In this document: positions 24,146-31,516 of the stretch, piece by piece | Position numbering within the stretch: the stretch's first letter is position 1 | How the letters are laid out: each line of letters begins with the position of its first letter | NCBI GenBank assembly: GCA_027310265.1 | Contig: DAIDBC010000039.1 | Location: 1-32,646, forward strand | From: Candidatus Colwelliibacteriota bacterium | Lineage (GTDB): Bacteria > Patescibacteriota > Minisyncoccia > UBA6257 > Colwellbacteraceae | DNA length: 32,646 nucleotides | Direction of reading: 5' to 3' | The notes under the pieces: model-generated | What the model was told of the DNA's origin: nothing | The model's input: the letters and a program-made list of their open reading frames with translations, nothing else | Databases searched by the model: none | Position numbers and translations under genes: made by a program

Positions 24146-25797
24146 CAGTTTTTAACATTATCCGGCGGCACGTTGTAATAGTTAAGAATGAAATCAGCAA
24201 TGTCGCGGAAAGCCGGGACTACGGTCATACCGGCGAGCGGCGCTCCGGCCGGCTCATCCAATTTTATAAGCACAATAAAACGCGGATTGTAGGCCGGGGC
24301 GAAACCTACATAACTATCGATGACTTTGTCGGTATAACCGCCGCGGGACAAGTCCGGCACCTGGGCCGTGCCAGTCTTACCGGCGACGGTAAATCCGTTG
24401 ATGTGCGCCAACTGCGCCCTATCGACCGCAGCAACCATCATCCCGACCATCTGGCGGCTAGCTTCCTCGGATATAACCCGTCGCACGGCGCGGGGCGACA
24501 AACCGGCGTTCACGTAGGGCTGCATCATCACCCCGCCGTTCGCGACCGCGCTCAACGATTCCAGTAGACGGATGGGTGTGGCCGATATACCTTGACCGAA
24601 ACTAGCGGTAGCAAAGTTGATGTCGCGCTTGTTTTTCTCGAGCGGCAGAAGACTACCCACAACCTCGCCGGGCAAATCCACGCCGGTTTTTTCCTTGAAA
24701 CCAAATTTCACCAGATAATCGTAAAATGCGTCATTGCCGAGCTCACGCTCCGCAAAAGAAGCACCGGTATTCAATGAGTTTTCAATCACCTCGGTCATCG
24801 TCATTTTGCCGTGAGCCTTTAAGTCCCAGTTTTTGATTGTTTTACCACTGACAGTTATTGAACCCGTATCGACATAGGTTGTGTCCGGCGTTACCGCGCC
24901 CGCATCCAATGCCGAGGCCATGGTGATAACTTTAAAAATCGAGCCTGGTTCATACACCGCCTGCACTGTCGGGTTCATAAAATTTTTAACGTCGGACCCA
25001 CTGTAGTTGTTCGGATCGAAACTCGGCGTACCAGCCATAGCCAGAATCTTGCCGGTTTTGGGGTCCTCCACAATCACTGTCCCACCGCTCCCTTTATAAT
25101 CCCTGACTAACGTATCCAGAACGCTTTCGGCGTGGTTCTGTATATTCGCATCGATTGTAAGACGAAGATCGTCCCCTTTCTTTCCGGGGGTTACCTTATC
25201 GCCCTCGGTCGCGCCGGGTGCGCCAGCCAAGATCCCGTTGTAATAAACTTCCAAACCGTACTTGCCGACAGGATCACTTTGATCCAGCGAAACAAAACCC
25301 AAAAGCTGGGAAGCTATCGATCCCAGGGGGTAGTAGCGCAATTTTTCCTGCCCCACACTTATACCAGGGAGCTGCTGCAAGTTAAGCGCGTTAACCTGGT
25401 CGGTCGAAGCTTTGCGCAAGATGGGTACGTACGTCCCGCTCTTATCGCTCAAAGTTTTTTTCAAGTCATCGCTGTTACGGCCGGTTACGGAGGCAAGGGT
25501 TTCCGCCAAACCGAACACGCTTATTTTCTCCTGTTGTTCAGCTTTGGCGATTTCCGCCGGATTAGCCACAATAATCGGGTATTCTTTGGTGATCGCCGCC
25601 GGAACGTCGGCACCATCGCGATCGGTAAAGTAAATATTTCCCCGCTCGGGAGCGAGGATGCCAGTCATTTCGTAAAACTGCTCCGCCTGGACTTTATAAT
25701 TCCCTCCGCGAACGACCTGAATGTTATAAACATTCAGAATCAGAATGGCATAGAGAATGCTCGCAAGTATAGTTACTATTGCGATGCGAAAGCCCAT
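24145..25797 (-). CDS. ftsI: Peptidoglycan transpeptidase, PBP2/FtsI type
   Basis: A 550-residue class B penicillin-binding protein for septal cross-linking. It has an N-terminal membrane helix (about 5-25), a dimerisation domain with RGNIYFTDRDG (about 52-62), and the transpeptidase domain with S286-x-x-K289 (GSIFKV), SLN at 341-343 and KTG at 474-476. All catalytic motifs are intact. It lies between ftsL and murF; the ends overlap in both directions, suggesting coupled translation. Confidence 0.95.
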   Translation of the reverse strand: MGFRIAIVTILASILYAILILNVYNIQVVRGGNYKVQAEQFYEMTGILAPERGNIYFTDRDGADVPAAITKEYPIIVANPAEIAKAEQQEKISVFGLAETLASVTGRNSDDLKKTLSDKSGTYVPILRKASTDQVNALNLQQLPGISVGQEKLRYYPLGSIASQLLGFVSLDQSDPVGKYGLEVYYNGILAGAPGATEGDKVTPGKKGDDLRLTIDANIQNHAESVLDTLVRDYKGSGGTVIVEDPKTGKILAMAGTPSFDPNNYSGSDVKNFMNPTVQAVYEPGSIFKVITMASALDAGAVTPDTTYVDTGSITVSGKTIKNWDLKAHGKMTMTEVIENSLNTGASFAERELGNDAFYDYLVKFGFKEKTGVDLPGEVVGSLLPLEKNKRDINFATASFGQGISATPIRLLESLSAVANGGVMMQPYVNAGLSPRAVRRVISEEASRQMVGMMVAAVDRAQLAHINGFTVAGKTGTAQVPDLSRGGYTDKVIDSYVGFAPAYNPRFIVLIKLDEPAGAPLAGMTVVPAFRDIADFILNYYNVPPDNVKN

Positions 25798-26066
25798 TCT
25801 GGGTTTTTGTCTTGAACCATTCCTCGATCCTTAGAGAGTTTTTCCAACGCCGCCGAACCGGTCTCCTGATACAGGGTATTCTTCAAATCGGCATTCTTAA
25901 CCTGTAAGGCGTCTAGTTCCCCTCTCAACTGGCCTATATCGTGGGCAAGGCTCACGCTTCTCGAATAAAGCATCACGTTTGAGACGGCGAAAAGCACCAA
26001 AATCACTCCTAAGCCGATGATTAGTTGGATAACACTTCTCTTTCTATTTGGTTGGATGACTGTCAT
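25776..26066 (-). CDS. ftsL: FtsL-like cell-division protein
   Basis: A 96-residue bitopic protein with a short cytoplasmic N-terminus, one membrane helix (about 14-32) and a coiled coil (about 38-75), the plan of FtsL and DivIC. Sequence similarity in this family is low, so the call rests on topology and on its position between rsmH and ftsI, where ftsL normally stands. The last 22 bp overlap ftsI. Confidence 0.75.
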   Translation of the reverse strand: MTVIQPNRKRSVIQLIIGLGVILVLFAVSNVMLYSRSVSLAHDIGQLRGELDALQVKNADLKNTLYQETGSAALEKLSKDRGMVQDKNPEWAFASQ

Positions 26067-26074
26067 TTACTAGA

Positions 26075-26971
26075 TTAAATAAGTTCTGCTGCCCGTAGTT
26101 TGGCCGACCGACTCCTGGGGTTTTGCGCGATTTCCCCATCGCTGGGGACAATCGGCTTTCTAGTGATTACTTTTAAAATTCCCGCGCGTTCCGCTTCTCT
26201 GAAATTATTTTTGACAATGCGGTCTTCAAGCGAATGGAAAGAGATTATTGCGACCCGTCCGCCCGGGACGACTATTTTCTTCAAATTGTTTAGCGCTTTT
26301 TCCAATTCTCCCAATTCGTCGTTCACATAAATTCTCAAAGCTTGGAAAACGCGCGTTGCGGGGTTGATCCGTCCACGTTCGTAACCTCGTGGTGCAGCTT
26401 TCTTAACAATCCCGACAAGATCAAATGTTGTAAGGATGTGTTTGCGCTTCCGAACAACTATTATTTCTTTCGCCACTCTACGCGAGAGTCTTTCATCGCC
26501 ATAATGGTAAAAAATGTCGGCGAGTTCCTTTTCCGAAAGTTGGTTCACAACTTCCGCGGCGGTTAAGTTGGCCGAGGTATCATAACGCATATCCAGGGGC
26601 TCATTATTCTGGAAAGAAAAACCCTTTCCTGAAACAAGCTGTTCAGATGAGAACCCTAAATCTAAGAGCAGGCCATCCGCCCTGCGGAGTTTTTTATTCT
26701 CAAGTATTTCTGGCAACTCGGCGTAGCTCCCATGAATCAGGGTTATCTTTGCGTGAGAATGGCTACTGTCCCTTTCGGCAATCCGCGATTTAAGCTTTGT
26801 GAGAAGTTCGCTGTCTTTATCAACTCCAATAAATACGCCCTTCGGCCCGAGGCGCCGTGCTATTTCTAAACCGTGGCCTCCCCCGTCGACCGTGCCGTCG
26901 ATCACGAATTTACCCGGAACAACTGCGAGAATCTCCAAAACTTCATCTAAAAGAACCGGAACGTGCGGCAT
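26075..26971 (-). CDS. rsmH: 16S rRNA (cytosine(1402)-N4)-methyltransferase RsmH
   Basis: A 298-residue S-adenosylmethionine enzyme, second gene of the division cluster. It starts HVPVLLDEVLE and carries the SAM-binding DGTVDGGGH motif (about 25-33), the family segment LLLDLGFSSEQL (about 115-127), and IISFHSLEDRIVKN near the C-terminus. Length is normal. It methylates N4 of C1402 in the ribosomal P site. Confidence 0.97.
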   Translation of the reverse strand: MPHVPVLLDEVLEILAVVPGKFVIDGTVDGGGHGLEIARRLGPKGVFIGVDKDSELLTKLKSRIAERDSSHSHAKITLIHGSYAELPEILENKKLRRADGLLLDLGFSSEQLVSGKGFSFQNNEPLDMRYDTSANLTAAEVVNQLSEKELADIFYHYGDERLSRRVAKEIIVVRKRKHILTTFDLVGIVKKAAPRGYERGRINPATRVFQALRIYVNDELGELEKALNNLKKIVVPGGRVAIISFHSLEDRIVKNNFREAERAGILKVITRKPIVPSDGEIAQNPRSRSAKLRAAELI

Positions 26972-26977
26972 ACCACA

Positions 26978-27409
26978 CTAAATACCGAGCTCTCCCAATT
27001 TCTCGGCTATTTCTTCGGAAGAGCCTTCGGTCTTAGTGCGATATTCCTCCCAGGTGGCGGCATTCCAGATTTCCATGCGGTTGTAAACGCCGCAAACAAC
27101 CGCTTCTTTATCTAGTCCAGCGTACTTGCGGAGATAATCGGGAACGAGAATCCTACCCTGACTGTCCAGTTCAACGTCAGAGGCGCCGGAGAGCATCAAA
27201 CGCACGAAAGCGCGTGAGTTGGCCTGTGCCAGTGGGAGACTGGTCAATTTTTGGGCCAGTTTTTCCCAGTCAGCGGCCGGGAAAACGAATAAACAACGGT
27301 CTATACCACGGGTTACTATCGCTCCACCCACGATATTGCTGCGGAACTTGGCGGGTATGGCTACCCGGCCTTTGGAATCGACGGTGTGGCGAAATTCTCC
27401 GATGAACAT
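26978..27409 (-). CDS. mraZ: Transcriptional regulator MraZ
   Basis: A 143-residue protein with two SpoVT-AbrB DNA-binding repeats: FIGEFRHTVDSKGRVAIPAKFR (from residue 2) and VELDSQGRILVPDYLRKYA (from about residue 79). In several bacteria it binds repeats upstream of itself and represses the division cluster. It is the first gene of the mraZ-rsmH-ftsL-ftsI-murF run. A long leader with three DnaA boxes and a promoter lie upstream. Confidence 0.96.
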   Translation of the reverse strand: MFIGEFRHTVDSKGRVAIPAKFRSNIVGGAIVTRGIDRCLFVFPAADWEKLAQKLTSLPLAQANSRAFVRLMLSGASDVELDSQGRILVPDYLRKYAGLDKEAVVCGVYNRMEIWNAATWEEYRTKTEGSSEEIAEKLGELGI

Positions 27410-27453
27410 TTGCTTTAGAGCGCTTCCCCTTTATTAGTGCCCTTTCTTTGTCT

Positions 27454-27494
27454 TTATCCACAGAAATGGGTACTTATCCACATCCTTATCCACA
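27454..27494. promoter_or_regulatory. Cluster of three perfect DnaA boxes in the mraZ leader
   Basis: TTATCCACA occurs at 27454-27462, 27474-27482 and 27486-27494, all in the same orientation, with starts 20 and 12 bp apart. They lie 46-86 bp before the mraZ ATG, just downstream of the predicted start of transcription, and beside an A/T-rich stretch (about 27509-27526). They could place cell division under DnaA control, or be part of an origin. No dnaA or dnaN is in the window. Confidence 0.7.
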
Positions 27495-27512
27495 ATTCCC
27501 CACTTCGGTTTT

Positions 27513-27541
27513 AGTTTATTATTTACCGCCCACACTGTCAA
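27513..27541 (-). promoter_or_regulatory. Promoter of mraZ and the division cluster
   Basis: A perfect TTGACA at 27541-27536, a 17-nt spacer and TAAACT at 27518-27513. Transcription would start near 27506, giving a leader of about 97 nt that carries the DnaA boxes. Confidence 0.55.
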
Positions 27542-27591
27542 AGAATCTTAAAAGCCTCGCCTGGCGCGGTCAGAATCCTTTATTTTACGCG

Positions 27592-27615
27592 CTTAGCCGC
27601 TTTTGGGCGGCTAAG
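27592..27615. repeat. Strong hairpin downstream of tRNA-Val
   Basis: A 9-bp stem CTTAGCCGC/GCGGCTAAG (27592-27600 with 27607-27615) with a 6-base loop. It may end tRNA-Val transcription on the minus strand, but no T-run follows on either strand. The rest of the gap from 27410 to 27648 holds only the mraZ promoter and the DnaA boxes. Confidence 0.45.
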
Positions 27616-27648
27616 TTATACACAAGATATTCACTTTGAGTTGTCTCT

Positions 27649-27723
27649 TGGTGGACGTTGCAGGGATTGAACCTGCGGCCTCTTCCGTGTGAAGGAAGCG
27701 CTCTGCCACTGAGCTAAACGTCC
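27649..27723 (-). tRNA. tRNA-Val (anticodon CAC), CCA encoded
   Basis: Read from 27723 down: acceptor GGACGTT with AACGTCC, D-arm GCTC...GAGC, anticodon stem CTTCC/GGAAG with loop TTCACAC, T-arm GCAGG-TTCAATC-CCTGC, discriminator A and an encoded CCA at 27651-27649. It lies just downstream of rplL. Confidence 0.95.
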
Positions 27724-27750
27724 GCGCTCGATAAATAATAGAACGAGCGC
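27724..27750. repeat. Inverted repeat between rplL and tRNA-Val
   Basis: GCGCTCG at 27724-27730 pairs with CGAGCGC at 27744-27750 around a 13-base A/T loop. It abuts the 5' end of tRNA-Val, so it may guide processing of a joint rplL-tRNA transcript or act as a weak terminator. Confidence 0.45.
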
Positions 27751-27765
27751 TGTAAGATTTGAAGC

Positions 27766-28125
27766 TTACTGGATTTCGGCAGTTGCGCCCGCGGCCTCCA
27801 GTTTTTTCTTGAACTCTTCGGCTTCTTCTTTCTTGATCCCTTCCTTTACTGTCTTCGGGGCTCCGTCCACCAAGTCCTTGGCCTCTTTCAGACCTAGACT
27901 AGTAATTTCACGGATTACTTTAATGACATTGATCTTTTGTTCGCCCGATGTTTTCAAGATCAGGTTGAACGCTGTTTTTTCCTCAACGGCTTCACCAGCG
28001 GTTCCAGCCGCAGCCACCGGCGCCGCAGCAGTGATGCCAAACTTTTCCTCCATCGCTTTTACTAATTCGGAAAGTTCGAGCACGGTCATCTTTTCGACTG
28101 CGGCAATGATGTCTTCTTGCTTCAT
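27766..28125 (-). CDS. rplL: 50S ribosomal protein L7/L12
   Basis: A 119-residue stalk protein that recruits translation GTPases. The N-terminal dimer helices (MTVLELSELVKAMEEKFG), an Ala-rich hinge (about 33-48) and the C-terminal domain with GLKEAKDLVDGAPKTVKEG are all present. It follows rplJ by 23 bp. The short leader has no clear Shine-Dalgarno sequence. Confidence 0.97.
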   Translation of the reverse strand: MKQEDIIAAVEKMTVLELSELVKAMEEKFGITAAAPVAAAGTAGEAVEEKTAFNLILKTSGEQKINVIKVIREITSLGLKEAKDLVDGAPKTVKEGIKKEEAEEFKKKLEAAGATAEIQ

Positions 28126-28148
28126 TTAAAATTCACTTATTGATTTGA

Positions 28149-28649
28149 CTATGAACTCGACCTTTTACTTTTTTCTTGTATCAGATACATAAATGCCCTT
28201 ACCGGTGCAACAAGCGTACCTAACAGTTGCCCCAACATAATTGGACGCGGCGGCAACTGACCAATAGCTTCCACCGCGGCGGCCGGCAGCATTTCATTCT
28301 TGGCAAGATCGAAACCGCCTAGAATTTGAAACTTTTCGCGTTCCTTGGAGAAACGATAGAGCGGACCGGCTGCGTCGGAAATATCGCCTTTCACAAAAAT
28401 AGTCGCAAGTTGACCGGGAGCGAGGCCTTGAACTTTTAAATCAATACCCCTTTCCTTTAGTGCAACGTCGAGCAAGCGCTTCTTGACCACGCCCATTTTA
28501 GCCCGGATTGTGCGAAGCGTGTTGCGTAAAGCGCTCAAGTCTGCAACGGGCGTGCCGCTGAAATCGGCGAAGAGTAATGCTTTAGCATCAGCTATATCGC
28601 CTATCGCTTTAGATACAATTTCCTGTTTTTGAGATTTTGTTTTGGCCAT
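28149..28649 (-). CDS. rplJ: 50S ribosomal protein L10
   Basis: A 166-residue protein that anchors L7/L12 dimers to the ribosome. The chosen start MAKTKSQKQEIV (ATG 28647-28649) fits the family; the frame continues 8 codons further into the leader terminator. The FADFSGTPVADLSALRNTLR segment is typical, and the C-terminal helix (LLGTLVAPVRAFMYLIQEK) is the L12-binding arm. It is preceded by a promoter, an L10 leader and an attenuator, so it is probably autoregulated. Confidence 0.95.
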   Translation of the reverse strand: MAKTKSQKQEIVSKAIGDIADAKALLFADFSGTPVADLSALRNTLRTIRAKMGVVKKRLLDVALKERGIDLKVQGLAPGQLATIFVKGDISDAAGPLYRFSKEREKFQILGGFDLAKNEMLPAAAVEAIGQLPPRPIMLGQLLGTLVAPVRAFMYLIQEKSKRSSS

Positions 28650-28653
28650 ACGT

Positions 28654-28682
28654 AAAATAAAAACTGCGGACACAAATCCGCA
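28654..28682 (-). terminator. Attenuator terminator in the rplJ leader
   Basis: On the minus strand 28682-28677 (TGCGGA) pairs with 28670-28665 (TCCGCA) around a 6-base loop, followed by GTTTTTATTTT at 28664-28654. The left arm is the same segment that closes the L10 leader helix, so the two folds exclude each other. It lies only a few bases before the ATG. Confidence 0.7.
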
Positions 28683-28742
28683 AGAAAGGTTTTATCCTCG
28701 GCAGGTCTTGTCTCCTTTGTGGAGCGCCTGCTTTCTGCGGAT
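28676..28742 (-). ncRNA. Ribosomal protein L10 leader RNA
   Basis: The minus-strand segment ATCCGCA (28742-28736) pairs with TGCGGAT (28682-28676) and encloses GAAAG/CTTTC, then GCAGG...CCTGC and CTCC/GGAG. The conserved CCTGCCGAGG of L10 leaders is at about 28705-28696. In this family L10 (with L12) binds the leader and lowers expression of rplJ-rplL. Confidence 0.82.
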
Positions 28743-28751
28743 CTTAAACAA

Positions 28752-28780
28752 AGTATAAATAGTACAAACGTTATTGTCAA
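28752..28780 (-). promoter_or_regulatory. Promoter of rplJ-rplL
   Basis: TTGACA at 28780-28775, exactly 17 nt, TATACT at 28757-28752. Start expected near 28745, at the beginning of the L10 leader. It overlaps the end of pcm. Confidence 0.8.
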
Positions 28781-29406
28781 CCCGCTTGCTCTTTTACTAA
28801 CGGCACGAAACTGAAACCGAAATATTCCCGCACCTCGAATTTCTCCGGAGTTAGTTTTTGCACCACGACTATGCTTTGACTCACCGGAGCGACAATTGTT
28901 CCGCCGGTCTTCAATTGGTTTTTCCATGCCTCAGGTATCGTGTCACCCGCGGCCGCGGCAATAATCCTATTGTAGGGCGCTTCCGGCTCATAGCCTTGCG
29001 AACCGTCGCCCAATACAAAACTTACCCGACCGGCAAGTTCAGGAAAGGCATTCAGATTACCCTCGGCAAATATTTTCAGTTCCGGGATACGCTCAATCGC
29101 GACAACTTTGCCAGATTCCCCAACCAACTGGGCTAAAAGCGCGCTCTGCCAGCCGGAACCAGAACCGACGTCCAAAATCTTACTCCCCGGCTGGGGCTGC
29201 AACAATTCCAACATAAAGGCAACTGTAAGCGGCTGAGAAATAGTTTGCTCAAAACCTATTGGTAGCGGGTGATTCTCATAGGCTTGCGATTTGAACTCCA
29301 CCGGTACGAAAGCGGCGCGATCAACTGTTTTGAAGGCCTCGATTATTGCGGGGGTTTTCAGATAACCGCCGCGCACCAACTCATCGACTAATTCGCTTTT
29401 CGACAT
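28777..29406 (-). CDS. pcm: Protein-L-isoaspartate O-methyltransferase
   Basis: A 209-residue SAM-dependent repair enzyme that methylates isoaspartyl residues in damaged proteins. The family motifs are FVPVEFKSQAYENHPLPIGFEQTISQP (about 33-59), ILDVGSGSGWQSALLA (SAM loop, about 76-91) and the YNRIIAAAAGDTIPEAW region. Length is normal. It ends inside the rplJ promoter and lies downstream of rpmG. Confidence 0.93.
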   Translation of the reverse strand: MSKSELVDELVRGGYLKTPAIIEAFKTVDRAAFVPVEFKSQAYENHPLPIGFEQTISQPLTVAFMLELLQPQPGSKILDVGSGSGWQSALLAQLVGESGKVVAIERIPELKIFAEGNLNAFPELAGRVSFVLGDGSQGYEPEAPYNRIIAAAAGDTIPEAWKNQLKTGGTIVAPVSQSIVVVQKLTPEKFEVREYFGFSFVPLVKEQAG

Positions 29407-29427
29407 CGCCTTCGACGTCTGACAGGA

Positions 29428-29601
29428 CTACTTAAGCTTGGATTCTTTGTGAGCAGTTTGTTTACGGCACCAAGGACAATATTTCTTGTACTCAATTTTG
29501 CGCTCCACCTTTTTCTTATTTTTATGGGTGTAGTAATTGGCGCGGCCGCAAACGGTGCATTTGAGCCTTATTAAATTTTCCGAAAATTTTGACTGAGCCA
29601 T
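29428..29601 (-). CDS. rpmG: 50S ribosomal protein L33
   Basis: A 57-residue basic protein, too short for many gene finders. Reading from ATG 29599-29601 gives MAQSKFSENLIRLKCTVCGR, then NYYTHKNKKK and a second pair CPWC, ending in TAG at 29428-29430. The CxxC...CxxC zinc-ribbon pattern and the lysine-rich centre are typical of L33. It follows a tRNA pair on the same strand. Confidence 0.92.
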   Translation of the reverse strand: MAQSKFSENLIRLKCTVCGRANYYTHKNKKKVERKIEYKKYCPWCRKQTAHKESKLK

Positions 29602-29627
29602 AATTTAACAATTTATTTGCCCCCTTC

Positions 29628-29702
29628 TGGAGCCAGAGGGGAGAATCGGACTCCCGACCTCTTTCTTACCAAGAAAGCGTTCTGCCACTGAACTACTCTG
29701 GC
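29628..29702 (-). tRNA. tRNA-Thr (anticodon GGT), CCA encoded
   Basis: Read from 29702 down: acceptor GCCAGAG with CTCTGGC, D-arm GTTC...GAAC, anticodon stem CTTTC/GAAAG with loop TTGGTAA, T-arm GGGAG-TCCGATT-CTCCC, discriminator T and encoded CCA. The T-loop begins TCC rather than the usual TTC. Confidence 0.94.
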
Positions 29703-29712
29703 ATACCTAGTC

Positions 29713-29787
29713 TGGAGCCACCTCTCGGATTTGAACCGAGGACCTACTGTTTACAAAACAGTTGCTCTGCCGCTGAGCTAAGGTGGC
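29713..29787 (-). tRNA. tRNA-Thr (anticodon TGT), CCA encoded
   Basis: Read from 29787 down: acceptor GCCACCT with AGGTGGC, D-arm GCTC...GAGC, anticodon stem ACTGT/ACAGT with loop TTTGTAA, T-arm CTCGG-TTCAAAT-CCGAG, discriminator T and encoded CCA. It is 10 bp upstream of the GGT isoacceptor. Confidence 0.95.
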
Positions 29788-29805
29788 TGGCAATATAAAA
29801 GAATG

Positions 29806-29889
29806 TGGGCAGGGAGGGATTCGAACCCCCGCAGCCACTAGGGCGCCTGATTTACAGTCAGGTGCAATTGACCACTCTGCCACCTGCCC
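29806..29889 (-). tRNA. tRNA-Tyr (anticodon GTA)
   Basis: An 84-nt class II tRNA read from 29889 down. The acceptor is GGGCAGG with CCTGCCC, the anticodon stem CCTGA/TCAGG has loop CTGTAAA, a long variable arm (about 29846-29832) follows, and the T-arm is GGGGG-TTCGAAT-CCCTC. CCA is not encoded. Confidence 0.94.
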
Positions 29890-29894
29890 ACGCC

Positions 29895-29910
29895 TGCCTG
29901 CCGGCAGGCA
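29895..29910. repeat. Palindrome TGCCTGCCGGCAGGCA
   Basis: A perfect 16-bp palindrome just upstream of tRNA-Tyr in a 56-bp gap. It resembles in style the elements at 17-30 and 1798-1811. No promoter was obvious in the gap. Confidence 0.55.
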
Positions 29911-29945
29911 AGCCTGCTGAAGTTTAAACAACTTTATCTTTCTCT

Positions 29946-30218
29946 TCAACCCTGCGTGCCATCCTTGTGTCCGTTTAACCGCCGACTCACAAGGTTGTCT
30001 GCTTTCAGTATCCACACCTTCAAGCGCCGCAATATTTTATCTTTGTAACCGACGATGAAAGTATCGATACGCTCAAGAGGTAACCTCTTGGCCCAATTCT
30101 GGACGCGATGATCCTCGAAATGCTGATCGTCCTGAACGCGCGGCGACGCTATGGCGATTAAGTAAACAACCGCACCCAACGCCACCATTAAAGCAAGCTG
30201 GATAAAAAGTTCGTACAT
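29946..30218 (-). CDS. Small single-helix membrane protein of unknown function
   Basis: A 90-residue protein with one N-terminal membrane helix (about 4-25) followed by a basic, helical cytoplasmic part (QNWAKRLPLERID ... DKILRRLKVWILKADNLVSRRLNGH). No known domain was recognised. It lies 17 bp after tsf and before the tRNA cluster on the same strand, so it is probably co-transcribed with rpsB-tsf. A ribosome- or membrane-linked role is only a guess from position. Confidence 0.6.
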   Translation of the reverse strand: MYELFIQLALMVALGAVVYLIAIASPRVQDDQHFEDHRVQNWAKRLPLERIDTFIVGYKDKILRRLKVWILKADNLVSRRLNGHKDGTQG

Positions 30219-30235
30219 TATAAGTATTTTAAGCT

Positions 30236-30682
30236 CTAAACCTCAAAGCGCGCAAAACGCTCGACTACGATGTTCTCGCCCACCTTGGCGATTACCCCCT
30301 TCACCAGCTCACTAATAGTCGTCTTGTCGTCACGGATAAAAGGCTGTGCAAGAAGCGTCTGGACATCTGCCGGGTCCATCGCGGCTATCTGCATTGCAAG
30401 GTTTTTAGCAAGCTCGCGGAACGGATCGGATTTGCCGACAAAATCAGTCTCGCAGTGCAGTTCCAAAAGCACACCAACGCGATCGTTGTGAACGTATGAA
30501 GTGACAATGCCGGCTTTTACCACCCGCTCGCTCTTCTTTTCCGCCTTTTCGAAGCCACGCTCGCGAATCAGTTCTTTGGCTTTCTCAAAATTTCCAGCCG
30601 AATCTTCGAGCGCGCGTTTACACTCCATTACTCCGGCGCCGGTTTCTTCGCGGAGTTTTTGAATGTTTTCAGTGCTAACCAT
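30236..30682 (-). CDS. tsf: Translation elongation factor Ts, short form
   Basis: A 148-residue EF-Ts from the chosen ATG at 30680-30682 (MVSTENIQKLREETGAG). The frame extends 49 codons upstream inside rpsB and that part is not EF-Ts-like. The N-terminal UBA-like domain with TGAGVMECKRAL and the core HCETDFVGKSDPFRELA are clear. E. coli EF-Ts has 283 residues with two core subdomains; only one is present here. It exchanges GDP on EF-Tu. Its first 8 bp overlap the rpsB end. Confidence 0.93.
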   Translation of the reverse strand: MVSTENIQKLREETGAGVMECKRALEDSAGNFEKAKELIRERGFEKAEKKSERVVKAGIVTSYVHNDRVGVLLELHCETDFVGKSDPFRELAKNLAMQIAAMDPADVQTLLAQPFIRDDKTTISELVKGVIAKVGENIVVERFARFEV

Positions 30683-31490
30683 TGTTCTTCTCGCTCTTCT
30701 CTGCCACAACTGCAGCAAGTTTTGCCTTTTCCGCTTTGCCTTCCAAGATCGCCTTTTCAACGTAAGTTGCAAGTAATTCGAGACTGCGCGGATTGCGGTC
30801 GTTCGCCGGGATAGGACAATCAACTTCATCGGGGTCAGAGGCGGTATTCACGAAAGCTATGCTCGTAACGCCGCTTTTTCTGGCCTCTAGCGCGGGGGTC
30901 ATATTTCCGCCCAAGCCGAAAATGACAACTACCGCGGGTAACTTATCCATTGACTCGATGCCGCTGAAAAATTTGGTGAGTTTACCAATCTCACGGTTGA
31001 AATCGACCCTCTCTTTTTTAGTGTATTTGTCGAGAGCGCCGCTTTCGGCATCCGCTTTCAGTTTTTTGAAGTAACGCACACGTTCGGAAATGGTTTTGAA
31101 ATTGGTTATCGTCCCGCCGAGCCAGCGCTCCGCGACATAAGACACGCCGAGTTTCTCCCCCAACGCACGGACAATGGATTTACCGGCGGGAGTTGTATCA
31201 ACGATGATTACCTCGCCGCCGGAAGCTAGTTTGGTCCTGATGACCTCAGTCGCGTTCTTAAGAGCGCGCAGCGTTTCTGCCAAATCTATTATCTCAACCC
31301 CACCCTTGGAGGTGAGAATGTAGGGACTCATTTTGGGATTGGTCCTGGCGTGGCTCTGGCCGTAAAATACCCCCGCATCGATGAGCGACTGTATTTCCGC
31401 TCTCTCTTCCGGGGTAAGTGGTGTTTCTAAAACAGCCGCTTCGGCTGCTTCAGTTGCTATATCACCGATGTTCTTTGTTTCCGTATCCAT
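30675..31490 (-). CDS. rpsB: 30S ribosomal protein S2
   Basis: A 271-residue small-subunit protein from ATG 31488-31490. An upstream TTG at 31542-31544 would add 18 residues but lies within a promoter-like element. Family segments are AGVFYGQSHARTNPKMSPYI, AERWLGGTITNFKTI and AFVNTASDPDEVDCPIPANDRN. It has a longer N-terminal acidic region (about 1-35) and a charged C-terminal tail. It overlaps tsf by 8 bp, the classic rpsB-tsf pair. Confidence 0.95.
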   Translation of the reverse strand: MDTETKNIGDIATEAAEAAVLETPLTPEERAEIQSLIDAGVFYGQSHARTNPKMSPYILTSKGGVEIIDLAETLRALKNATEVIRTKLASGGEVIIVDTTPAGKSIVRALGEKLGVSYVAERWLGGTITNFKTISERVRYFKKLKADAESGALDKYTKKERVDFNREIGKLTKFFSGIESMDKLPAVVVIFGLGGNMTPALEARKSGVTSIAFVNTASDPDEVDCPIPANDRNPRSLELLATYVEKAILEGKAEKAKLAAVVAEKSEKNNG

Positions 31491-31516
31491 AAATTGCGCT
31501 AAAGCACGCAGCAGCA

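Noticed and set aside
30683..30829. 49-codon N-terminal extension of tsf
   Set aside because: It lies within rpsB in another frame and is a Lys/Arg-rich shadow; EF-Ts starts at MVSTENIQKL.
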